This document shows, piece after piece, positions 54,469-64,000 of a stretch of 64,000 nucleotides of DNA. Every line of letters starts with the position of its first letter. Position 1 is the first letter of the stretch. The notes below the pieces were generated by a model. The model was not told where the DNA came from. It searched no databases and saw only the letters and a program-made list of their open reading frames with translations. The position numbers were made by a program, and so were the translations under genes. The stretch comes from Fallopia convolvulus (Eukaryota; Streptophyta; Magnoliopsida; Caryophyllales; Polygonaceae): the NCBI GenBank assembly GCA_964016875.1, contig OZ024730.1, positions 45,524,943 through 45,588,942 on the forward strand. The letters are read 5' to 3'.

Positions 54469-57400
54469 TTATTCTGGCATGCTGGGTTTCAGCTGGAGAT
54501 CAATTGAAGCATACAAGTTTTCTCGGCTGCTAGACGAAGCTTGTCGACCACTTGAACTTGGTTTTTGCTCTCCTCCCTCATTGTCTTGCTCACCAACCTT
54601 TTATATATGAAACACTTAATTGGGTAAGTAGTTATAGCCATCATATCTCAATTTCTTAGTGTAGTTGGATAAAACGTACAGTGAGAAAGAACCTTTTTTT
54701 GAAGTTCAGCCATTTGCTGGCGCATAAGACCGAGCTGTCTATGAAGTTCAATGTTCTCCTGGTGCACTAGTATTTCCTGCATGCATATACAATTAATTAA
54801 TCAACAACAAGTGCAGAAAATTTAATCAAATTTACTTACAAAATAGAAGTTAATTTCTTAATTTGATCGAGGTAGTTATATTTCCATGATTAATTAAGGT
54901 GAAGTTTGATTAATTAATTAATTAGCGAGACCTGTTGATTAAGTTGTTGTATTTTGCCCTTGAGAATTTGTTCCTGAAAAAGATTAATTAGAAAGCATTA
55001 CTACATCTATGCAATTAGGGGGAGAAATTTTGGGAGCACATAGTGTACGTATACCTTGGTGGTGTAGAGGATGAACACAAACCTTTCTCTCACGGGCATT
55101 TTTAATACTCGCATCCAGAACGTTCTCAAGATTCTCTAGCTCCTTAACATTCAATTCCGATAGGTTTTCTCCCATCAATTGTCTGCAATCAATTTGATGA
55201 AATGTCATTATTATTTATAAAATCTATATTCAATCTATCTTATTGAGTTATTGTTGATGAGTTTAGACGAGAGTAACCTATACACAAAAGAATGGAACAA
55301 CTTTAAAACTATTGGAATATTTATATTATTGACCTATCGGACTTTCATAAAATATATATAGAAAAAATTGAAATTAAGAAAGTACAGTATATAGGAGTAT
55401 TATGTATTGATTTTAGGATGAAGCATCACTGAGTTTATATGTACATAACTTTTAGTATATTAAATTACGGACTACTTTTACATGATATCAGAGTCTACCT
55501 ATTATTCAGGTGTGAACTAAATAAAGCTATTTTCGATTGTAAAGATGTGTTAGAATATGATTTTCACATCAAAAGTTTTTAACAATGTCTATTGGACTTA
55601 TGTACTTGACCTTACACGTGGATGACCACCATTCTATCAGCTCACCACCTTTCTCAAAAATTTACACACACTAAGTTATCTCATACCAATCAAGTAAAAC
55701 AAGGAACGAACTTGTGTTCTCTAACAATTTCGCACTACACTCGTAATTTGTAGAGGGAAATTACACATTTGTCTGCTTTGATTTTCCTTTGGGAATCAAC
55801 CCAATTCAGCAATATTATGAGGTATAACTACTGACAACAACAATGAACGAATATGGAGGACAAGATGGGGACTCCCCTGACTTAACACAAAGAGAGACCT
55901 TCGAAAAGGTCCGACGAGATCACAGAACACAAATAGCAAACAAGGCAACCAAAATATTATGAGTTTAGCTACTGAAATATGTTTATAAAACGTGTGCCTA
56001 TGATTCATATGTACGCAATTCCATTTATTAATTAAAAGCTTCACATACCTGTGGCTTCCTCTTAGTTCTTCCAGTTGTTTCCGCAAATTTTCTGCTTCTA
56101 GTTTCCATAGCTGTCAGTAGCCATTTACAAATTAAAATATCTAACAGATTTCAGCAATGCGATTACACTTGTGTACGAATTGGAGGTTAAAGATTTAGTG
56201 CTTTAGTTTGAATCTGATGAGAATATGTACTCCTATATTTGAAAGTTAGGAGTAATCAAGATCAGTACATATGTTAATGGGTTACTCTTCTTACCACTAA
56301 TTGGTTTTAGGATGAAATTTCATTAGACTTATGTGCTGAGCCCGACATTCATGTGCATTCCCCTGACCATTTTTCAATTTTTAACTGGGATAGGCCATTT
56401 GTACTTGTGGGGCGTGTTAGGAATATTCATTTTCACTTTTAAAACACGGATGATCGTGTTGTAGGGACATGTTGAGAATATGCATTCAAACATCTAAAAG
56501 TTGGGATTAAAAAGGACCGTTGTTATGTTCATGGGTTACTCCTCCTATCACCAATTAATTTTAGAATGGAACCCCACTGAATTTATATGTTGTACCCAAC
56601 AAACATATATGCACGGGCGATAGTGTTCATTCCCACATTAACAGCCCACAGACTCTAATATAATTTTTGAGAATCAAACTTGTGTACGTGGAGTAAGGTT
56701 TGTGTTTAATTAAAAAACTTATACTCAAGTAGATAATACATGTGTACTGGGTTAGGATTATCCAATCCTCCATAACGTTCCTTAATCACCGTGGCCCTGT
56801 ATCGTTGTAATTTATAGAAAGGTAACGTAAATGGAATGGAAATGAATGTAGTTCATTTTAGTGTTATGATACATTGATATAAAAAAAATTATTTTACACA
56901 ACCTCTTATGTATTGTAAAAAGAGGCTTGTTCCACCTCAATCATTCTTCCATCTGGGTAACAAAATGATGAAATCACTCCCTTCCATCTTCTCACTTTTA
57001 CAATGGATGTACAATTTGTTGGATGATCGATTTTTTTATGTAAATGTATCATAACATTAAAAATGGTCTAGATTCATTTCGTTTCCATTTAAGGCCCCGT
57101 TTAGTTTATTGTGACATATGAAAACGTAAATGTAAACGGAAACGAAATGAATCTAGACCATTTTTAGTGTCATAATATATTTATATAAAAAAAATCATTT
57201 GTCCATTATAAAAGTGAGATGGAAGGGAGTGATTCCACCATTTTGTTACCTACCCCTTTGGTGGAGGATTGATTGAGGTAGAACAAGCCTCTTGGTGGAG
57301 GAATGATTGAGGTGAGCAAGCCCCCTTGATTTTTTTTATCCATGTATCATGAAACTAAAATGTACTACATTTATTTCATTTCGTTTACGTTTCAATAAAT

Positions 57401-59187
57401 TGCAACCAAACGGGACCTAAGTTTCTATATGTTACGATAAAACAAATAGAGCCTGAAATTAATGTTTTGCCAAACAAACGCTAGATATCAGATTGAAGTT
57501 ATCCAATCCTACCTACTCAACCCATACTTGATTCCTCAACCCTCGATATCAAAATTTTGCTAAACAATCATTCGATATTGGGTCGAGGTTATCTGACCCT
57601 TGTCATTTTGATACTGATTCCTCAACCGTATCCTTCATACTAGACACTCCCAATCCCGATCTTTAATATATAGCTAAATTGACCAAGATTTCATTTGGTT
57701 ACAAGCATTGTTCAAAATAATTCCGCCTAGTTCTGTCTAGACGCTGGAAGGTACTAGCCTGCCTAACCTTTTAGCTCGTCTAATCCGTCTAGATATCCGT
57801 TTAGACTGTCTAGGCGCTAGGCGTCCCTCTTCTACTAGGATTCGCCTAGCATTTTTTAAAACATTGGTTACAAGTAATGAAAACATAAGCGGAAAAGAAA
57901 ATAAATCTATATATTTTATGTTGGTGACACGACACATTTACAGATAGTTTCACCATTTTGAAACCTACTCTTGTATTGGAAAATTTTACACTTCCATTAT
58001 AGGGAGACACAATTCCATTTTACATAGGAAGTGAGGCGCCACGAGGTGATATAAAAATTTTGATTTATATCATGACGTCAAAGGAGATTCGATTCGATTT
58101 CCTTTCATTTACATTTGTGTTTAGTTACAACCAAATAATGGACGTACTCTAACTCAGCTTGCATCTAAATTTTTGTTTGGCGTGCATTTATCAATATGAA
58201 TAATATATACATACCTTGGCTTCGGAAGTGGGATTGAACAGTGGTTCATACCCTTCTGCATTGTTGTATCGTTCAAACAGTGTGTTCATGCTGCTAATGT
58301 GGACAAATTTTACAGCGTGAGCAAGAAGGAAGAGATAATTCTGGTAAATGACATTTTTTTTAAGATAACAAACGTATATATACACACACATCTGTTCATG
58401 TGAAACTATTCTAAAATAATCCCTGCAAAACCATGGATATCAATAGCTAATAAGGAACAAATAAATTTAAAATATAAGGTAGCATAGTAAACTTCGTAAT
58501 TTTTTTTCTTTAACTATTATATATTTGGAAATCGCAATTCAAAGACCAAAAAATGGCCTTGGACTATCTGTTGGATCTATTAAACTTAACTTTAGTTTTT
58601 TCTTGTATATAAAAAATAGAGTCAGATTTTGAAATTACTCTTTTTTCTAGTCTCAAAGTTGAAACAAACCAACAATTATCTGTTAATTAACTAATGATGA
58701 AATGTTCCTACCAAAAAACTAATGATGAAATGAATGTGGAGATCAATCTTTTGTTCCATTACCTCTTGAGCTCAATCTTTTTCCCGAGGACTAATTAAGG
58801 CATCCGGTTGAGGATTAGGATGGTACATTTGGTCATCATCTACAAAACCCTAATCCTAATTCCAAGATCAAAACCAAACAATACACTCAGGAGCACTTGA
58901 AAGAACCCAAATTGAATAATATAAACGTCAAGCTAGGGAAATAGACCAAGAATGACAAATTAAGCATTTAAGCTTGCGAATTAATTAATACGAATTGAAT
59001 CATACCCATTGCTTGCGAATTCATGGATCTTGCCGGTACAAGAGAAGATCACAACTCCGACATCCACATCACACAAGATGGACAACTCCCTCGCCTTCTT
59101 CATCAACCCTTTCCTTCGTTTGCTAAACGTCACCTGTCGATTTGCCACGTTGTCGATCCTTTGTATTTCGATCTTCCCTCTTCCCAT
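54469..59187 (-). CDS. MIKC-type MADS-box transcription factor, AGL17/ANR1-like
   Basis: Seven coding exons on the minus strand: 59187-59006, 58290-58215, 56110-56049, 55182-55083, 54973-54932, 54776-54693, 54597-54469 (182, 76, 62, 100, 42, 84 and 129 bp; 224 residues). All introns are GT-AG and phases join. Exon 1 is the DNA-binding MADS domain (MGRGKIEIQRIDNVANRQVT, then FSKRRKGLMKKARELSILCD). Exon 2 is the I region (LFERYNNAEG, NPTSEAK). Exons 3-6 are the K-box coiled coil (LRKQLEEL, QLMGENLSELNVKELENLEN). The C-terminus is Ser/Gln-rich and ends LQLKPSMPE. It should act in the nucleus as a dimeric CArG-box regulator. The I/K text fits the AGL17 clade best; SVP-like or B-sister-like are less likely. 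It appears intact. Confidence 0.9.
56793..57417. mobile_element. Foldback MITE in intron 2 of the MADS-box gene
   Basis: The two halves (56793 to about 57092 and about 57093-57417) are inverted copies sharing 'tggaagggagtgatt', 'caaaatg' and 'gaatctagaccatttttaatg'. The ends read GGCCCTGTATCGTTG and, reverse-complemented, GGTCCCGTTTGGTTG. It would fold into a ~300-bp hairpin. No matching TSD was found. Confidence 0.75.
57711..57861. mobile_element. MITE with CCTAGGCG-rich core (copy 2), intron 2
   Basis: This 151-bp element has ends TTCAAAATAATTCCGCC and, reverse-complemented, TTTTAAAAAATGCTAGG. It is flanked by CATTG on both sides (57706-57710 and 57862-57866). It is related to 10912-11066. 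Confidence 0.7.
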
Positions 59188-59330
59188 CGATCCAGCTAGC
59201 TAGCATTTGTGGTGAATTCACAAAATTTAATCAACAATTGTCAAATTAGAGAGCAAGTAAGGAAGATAGCTTACCTTAATTTGTTCACCACCACCTGGAA
59301 ATTTTAATTTTGAGCCTCCTCCTTTTGTGT
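59188..59330 (-). other. 5' UTR with probable leader intron of the MADS-box gene
   Basis: A GT donor at 59274-59273 (AAG|GTAAGC on the minus strand) and an AG acceptor near 59200 would give a short leader intron just before the ATG. This is inferred from splice-site text only. Confidence 0.4.
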
Positions 59331-60239
59331 GGCGACTCGTCGATCAGTGCCGTACAAGGATGGGTTCTTGCAATGCTAAAACAAATTTAACATGACTTTT
59401 CAAGCTACTCAAAACCCAAGATTACGAATTACTTAGAAAATGTATATATGGATTAGCAATCCTCTTTCCTATTAAACTAATCCGTCTAACTATCTGCCTT
59501 CTATAGATAAAGTAACAACAGTAGTACTAATTTCATTTTTTAATATAATGATTTGTATACTTTTAAAATAAAGCCACGGATTCGCTAAGAAAAAATATAA
59601 TTTATAGACTGGCACTTAGCTGAAATTAAGATAAGCCCGACACGTGGCACTAAGGTTTCGTTTAACAGATTTTTTAATCTATGTCCTAAGGGTATAAGAT
59701 GAGCGTCTTGTTTTGGAAAGATTTGTTATTTTTATTTATTTAGTGAATTAATTTTTTTTTGCTAAGAGTTTAGTTATTTTTTTTTAATATTTTAGTTTTT
59801 AAAATCGGTATACTTATTCTTAGGTTAGAAAGACCGTTCTTTTAATATTGCATATTAATTAGGAGAAAAATATATGAAAGAAACTGGGGGCTACATAGAT
59901 AAGACTATTTGGGATTAGTTTGGTTGTTTAAGTGAGCTGGATCTGTAAATTAGGGTTTCATGCTACTCCACATGAAGAGCACGAATTAAGATATCCAAGA
60001 AGAAAGATACGGTACGTAATTACTGGTTGTAATGATATGATATACAAATTTTGGAACAAATAAAGTATATATTTGATTGGGTTAAAGGTATCAAACAAAT
60101 GAATAAAGTATAATGTTCGACAATCCATGAGATATCACTCTTTGTTTCTTGAGATGAGAAATAAATATAAAATTGGAGGCTTGACGTAAGTTCCTTCGTC
60201 ACTTCATTTTATAACTAAAACTCCAAACCAATTGAAGAA
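59331..60239. other. Upstream intergenic sequence of the MADS-box gene
   Basis: AT-rich sequence with no gene and no recognised repeat. It should include the promoter of the minus-strand MADS-box gene, but no specific element is assigned. Confidence 0.4.
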
Positions 60240-60274
60240 CGGCAAACTTTAGTGTGTTTTTATCCTCTTAAGGA

Positions 60275-60560
60275 CCTAGTAAGGTGTCAAACGGGCGGGT
60301 TTTACCGTAATTTGAACCGATCTATCCATAATTTTACGAGTTATGGGTCAATTTTTTTTAGTTTAGGGGTTACTATCAGGTAATGGATAAAATGGATTTT
60401 TAGTTTACAAACTACGATTATGAGTCCGGTTACGGGTTGACCCATAATATTAATTTTTTTTTTGTTGAAGTTAGTAAAAGAGAAAAATAAAATTTTAAGG
60501 GTCAAACGGGTCAACCCGTAATCCAACCCGTAAAACGAGTTGCGAGTTGGATCACTGTTC
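60275..60560. repeat. Inverted-repeat-rich segment (gggtcaacccgtaa words)
   Basis: Words such as 'ttacgggttgaccc' (60429-60442) and 'gggtcaacccgtaatcc' (60507-60523) occur in opposite orientation along with related 'gggcgggtttta' text. This resembles a common plant MITE type; ends are not defined. Confidence 0.45.
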
Positions 60561-60607
60561 GACTTTATTTTTTCTTACGAATCATCGGTTGATTAGATAT
60601 TTTTGCA

Positions 60608-60775
60608 GTCGTTAATATTTATCAAAGAAATTAACCAAACTTAATAAAGTTGGTAAGTAAGAATCGATTGTATATTTATTTGTTTACTTGTATGCCTCGT
60701 AAAAATATGAATGAGTGTTTTATGGGTTGAGTGATTAATTAGAACTAAGATGCAAATTAAAACTAGAGAGAATTG
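60608..60775 (-). repeat. Fragment of family A solo LTR (end part)
   Basis: This matches 37805-37985 ('atcaaagaa...taaccaaactta' and 'ggtaagtaag.atcgat', then 'gtttacttgtatgcc'). It is truncated on both sides. Confidence 0.6.
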
Positions 60776-60894
60776 ACCCATATATCCCTTTTAATCTTCA
60801 TAATAACACGTTTGTTTCCGTGAATGTTTTTATCAGTCTACTAACCCTCCTTGACTTTTCCTCTTGCTCACTTTCTTTCTCGCTTTTTTTAATC

Positions 60895-62940
60895 CAGTGG
60901 CGGAGAGTAGTGAGGGATTAGTGGGAGAGGCGTAGCACTATGGGGCAGTGCGGGGCGGATCGGGGTTGGGCTATTGCGGGCTGCGTGAGGCGAGGGAATG
61001 GAGACGGATGAGGTCCAAAAGGCTATGGCGGAACCGGCGGACTCGGTCGGAGAATTGCAGGAAGGTGACAGAATGAAATCTATTTGGAGAAGAGGCTTAT
61101 ACAACTTATACGGTGTCGTTTTAGGTGAAAGAGATATCTTTTTACAGCCCATTATAAAGCATCATGTTCGTTTTAAAAAAAGGTCCAATGGGTTCAGCCC
61201 ATTCCTATCATTCGAAGTCTAATTGTGTATAGATGGTTTCATGTAGAAAACAACATATAAGTATATAACTACTCTTTACATACAATTTTTTGTTAACAAA
61301 ATTATGTAGTAGGTGAAATGTTCATTGACAATAATCGGATTGAATTTCACTAGTGTTTTTGTTCAACTTGAGTGGTCAAATTTGTAAAATTTTAACAATT
61401 AAAATTACAATACTTGAATTATCTCCTACATATTTTCATATCAAATTTTTTAGGATGCTTTTTGGACTTTTCTTTTTAAATATGTGTCCATGGGTATAAA
61501 ATAAGAATAGTGAATTTAGTAAGTATGATAATTTTTTTAAAGAGTTGCCCTATTTCTATTTAGGTAATAGTATGCACTTAGTTTGTTAATGACGTGATCG
61601 CATATTAGGCGGCCTCTTTATTTTTTTGTAATAATAAAGTTAATTTATCACTCTTTTATCGGATAAAGTCAAGATCTATAACTATATATTAAAGTTATAT
61701 TTTTTCGAATCACCAGATCGATTCTGGGCCCGCTTCATATTTATAAAATTAATTTTATTCCTAATATTTTAACTTTTTTCTATTAAATTCTTCTTTAATT
61801 ATTTAAAATTTAAATCTATCTTTAATATCAAACAAATATCAATTTAGTATAACAATATCTTTTGAAAACATCCTTATACAAATATTTAAAATTAAAGATA
61901 GAAAATTTAAAATATTTTAAAATAAGTATAAATATCTTTTATCTTTTAGCATGATATCTTTTCACAAATTTATTTATAGATATATATATATTTATGATAA
62001 AAAAAATTAATGATAAATAATGATAATATTTATAATAATAAAAATAGGTAATATAATATTTAATAAATATATTAAAATATTTTATGATCTCTAAATTAAG
62101 ATACATAGAAAGTAATAAAAACATAAAAAATATAATATTTAATCTTATCTAATCTTTACTTTATCGGGCCACAAAATGAGTTTGGCACCACCTTAAATCA
62201 AAATAAATTATTTTTTAATATTTTTCTATAAATAAATTATTTTTATCTTTATCTTTCATATTTTTTATATCTTTTTAATTAATTTTATTATTACTTTATT
62301 TAAATCTTATCTCTTCCATAGAGTTTGGTTCAAATGAAACAAACTCTTATCCTAAAACGTGAAACGAATGCACTTTTCCTAGTTAGTAGTGCACTTTTCA
62401 TACAAAAGTGCATTGAAAAATACAAAAAGTGCACTACGAAAATGTGCACTACAAAAAGTATAAAAAATGCGCTAAAAAGTACGAAAAGTGCAAATGCGAA
62501 AAAGTGCACTACTAACTACAAAAAGTGCATTCGTTTCAGGATAAAAGTTCGTTTCAGGATAAGAGTTTGTTTCATTTGAACCAAACTCCTCTTCCATATT
62601 CTAATATACAAATCTTTATTTATTCTTTTGTTATCTTTTTTTTAAATTAAATATCTATGAAATATCATCAATGAAAAGGAGAAATGTATATTATTTTATC
62701 TTAATAATTTTTTTGTTCTCAACATTAAACTTAATAACTTATATTTATTTTATTTTATTTGATTCCAAAAAAACAAATTATACATTGTACAAACAATAAA
62801 TTACTTACATAAAATTTTATATTATATTTTTATTTAATATCTCTAAAATGACGAACCATAGTCGTGTATGACACGACGGGTACAACTAGTATAATTATGA
62901 AAAGTCCACCCCCTTTCAAACCATCCTGGATCCGCCACTG
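60895..62940. mobile_element. hAT-type non-autonomous element (2.05 kb)
   Basis: It begins CAGTGGCGGAGAG and ends GATCCGCCACTG, giving CAGTGGCGGA inverted termini. Flanking 8-mers are TTTTAATC (60887-60894) and GTTTAATC (62941-62948), seven of eight matching. The interior is AT-rich with no transposase and holds a Mutator-type MITE. Small ORFs near 60889-61222 are unrecognised. Confidence 0.78.
62321..62588. mobile_element. Mutator-type MITE with 10-bp TSD
   Basis: A 268-bp element has perfect 33-bp terminal inverted repeats starting GAGTTTGGTTCAAATG and imperfect pairing further inward around 'gtgcattcgtttcagg'. It is flanked by CTCTTCCATA at 62311-62320 and 62589-62598, a perfect 10-bp TSD as expected for Mutator-like elements. 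The core is rich in 'aaaagtgcac' repeats. It is nested in the hAT element. Confidence 0.9.
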
Positions 62941-62970
62941 GTTTAATCCATTCCAGCTCAGTTGGCTTTC

Positions 62971-62972
<2 letters not shown>

Positions 62973-63013
<41 letters not shown>

Positions 63014-63039
63014 GCGCTCAGTTGGCCCATAAATCCCCT

Positions 63040-63115
<76 letters not shown>

Positions 63116-63120
63116 CGCGC
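62973..63120. repeat. CT and GC microsatellites upstream of a gene
   Basis: CT runs at 62973-63011 and 63044-63100 pass directly into a (GC)n run at 63101-63120. The neighbouring sequence 'gctcagttggctttca' occurs near 62956, 63016 (partial) and 63125 (variant), so the microsatellite seems to have expanded within a tandem duplication. It lies 80-230 bp upstream of an ATG and may be in the 5' UTR or core promoter of that gene. Confidence 0.9.
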
Positions 63121-63198
63121 AGACGCTCAGCTGGCTTTCACTTGTTTCTCTTCTCCGGTTATACTTTATATGGTAGTAGACTAAGTCGAGATCTGAAA

Positions 63199-63310
63199 AT
63201 GGCTGCTTTCAGAGCTATATCCATTTGCCCATGTAGACTCCCTTACCGCCCCAACAATGGAAGTCAAAGTCGTAGCATTTGTTGCACTATTGGAACTCCT
63301 TCTGTCGCAG
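63199..63310 (+). CDS. First coding exon of a nuclear gene, probable organelle-targeted product
   Basis: The ATG at 63199 (context GAAAATGGC, favourable) opens MAAFRAISICPCRLPYRPNN then GSQSRSICCTIGTPSVA, rich in Ser, Arg and Cys and free of acidic residues, as in chloroplast transit peptides. At 63310 a CAG|GTATG donor is present. Later exons are beyond the window, so the product cannot be named. The CT-rich leader upstream is common in plant 5' UTRs. Confidence 0.6.
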
Positions 63311-63748
63311 GTATGCCTTATCACCTCTGAAGTTTGTTACTTTGAGTTGCTTAGTTGTTGTTTGATATCTTTCTAGTTCAGGGGTTTTTCCTTTTAAGGA
63401 ATTGCGATGCTGGCTTTCAATAAGAACCTTCTCAACTAGGTCGAGCTAAGTGTTCTATCTAGTTAATATATGACATACTGGGTGATTAGCAAAGAGGTGG
63501 AAATCAAGCGACGAGATGTTGCTTTGTTTGTTGGTAATTCTGTTTGTTGAATGTAGGGAAATTAAAAAACCCCAAAAAATTGGCATTAGATGGCAAACTA
63601 TGAACATGATGTGTCTATTTTTGACAGATATCCTGAAAATTCTAGTCTTAGAGATATTGTTGTATTGCATAATGGGGAAAGGGAAGTAATGGGTTATATA
63701 AATGACCTATAAACATTTCTAAATTTTTTACTATAAAAATGAGTATGT
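63311..63748 (+). other. Start of intron 1 of the preceding gene
   Basis: T-rich sequence following the GT donor, with no coding signal. The minus ORF at 63670-63455 looks like chance. Confidence 0.45.
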
Positions 63749-64000
63749 TGATAGCTTGCATTTAGGTGTAGTTTAGATGAATGTTTTATGTTTGTTTTGC
63801 ATAGGTTTTGCTTAGTTTTAGCTTAGTTCCTAGGGTTTAGTGTATTCGGGTAGTTGCACTTGTTTTGCTCGGTTTTGCAGGTTTCTAGGTACATGAGCAA
63901 GTTGGGGACGTGATCGAGCTGGCTATAGTGGTGCATTGGAGGACATGAATTAAGCTTAGAGTGGTGCAAGTGAAGATTAGAAGAGGAAAGGCCCAAGAGG
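63749..64000 (+). repeat. Family A LTR, start portion (runs off window)
   Basis: It begins TGATAGCTTGCATTTAGG and stays collinear with 4472-4735 to the window end ('ggcccaagag'). It may be a solo LTR or the 5' LTR of a full element inside the intron. Confidence 0.85.

Noticed and set aside
62864..63330. Two ~110-120 residue Ser/Leu-repeat ORFs on the plus strand and a Glu/Arg one on the minus strand
   Set aside because: They are translations of the CT/GC microsatellite; the real start in this region is the ATG at 63199.

Overview
This is nuclear DNA of a flowering plant, probably a eudicot. The support is a MIKC-type MADS-box gene with plant intron structure, plant lineages of Copia, Gypsy (chromovirus and Athila/Tat-like), L1 and CACTA elements, hAT and Mutator MITEs, and AT-rich intergenic sequence. 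The species cannot be read from the sequence. Only two host genes are evident, both in the last 10 kb; the first 54 kb is a nested stack of transposable elements.

Layout. (1) 1-4223: the 3' part of an Athila/Tat-like Gypsy element (+), with a partial ORF, a long untranslated tract, a polypurine tract (PPT) and the 3' LTR. It appears to sit inside the 3' LTR of the next element. (2) About 4229-40003: one large Copia element on the minus strand, cut into five pieces. Its 3' LTR remnant is at 4229-4406, pol at 7514-10760, the second gag zinc knuckle at 11020-11600, the gag coiled coil at 19751-20041, the gag start at 36640-37594, the PBS at 37635-37646 and the 5' LTR at 37648 to about 40003. Its insertions are a solo LTR (4472-6016), a MITE (10912-11066), an LTR unit carrying an L1 LINE fragment (11606-19750, TSD ATGAC), a 16.6-kb CACTA transposon (20045-36636, TSD AGA) and a second solo LTR (37792-39321, TSD AAACC). 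(3) The CACTA element has no visible transposase. It carries pieces of at least three host genes on one strand (phosphoglycerate kinase, a KH-domain protein and an ABCG-type transporter), a 39-bp minisatellite, and a complete but decayed chromovirus Gypsy (22257-31670). (4) 40004-43740: a Gypsy pol fragment and a degenerate Athila-like element. (5) 43875-53923: direct repeats flank a decayed Gypsy (minus). That Gypsy is split by a non-autonomous LTR element with a 44-bp minisatellite (46402-52733, TSD AATAT). This element's left LTR is in turn split by a very young 2.4-kb non-autonomous LTR element (46923-49323, TSD TTTAC, 553-bp LTRs with two differences).

(6) 54469-59187: a seven-exon MADS-box gene on the minus strand. 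It encodes 224 residues and is most like the AGL17/ANR1 clade; all splice junctions and phases fit. Two MITEs lie in intron 2. (7) 60895-62940: a hAT-type element containing a Mutator-type MITE with a 10-bp TSD. (8) 62973-63120: CT/GC microsatellites, then the first coding exon (63199-63310, +) of a gene whose N-terminus looks like an organellar transit peptide. A solo-LTR-family copy begins at 63749 and runs off the window.

The relative order of insertions follows from the nesting: Copia, then the CACTA, then the chromovirus; and Gypsy, then the minisatellite LTR element, then the 2.4-kb element. Removing the inserts and one TSD copy restores Copia gag reading frame at two junctions, which is the strongest internal check on the reconstruction.
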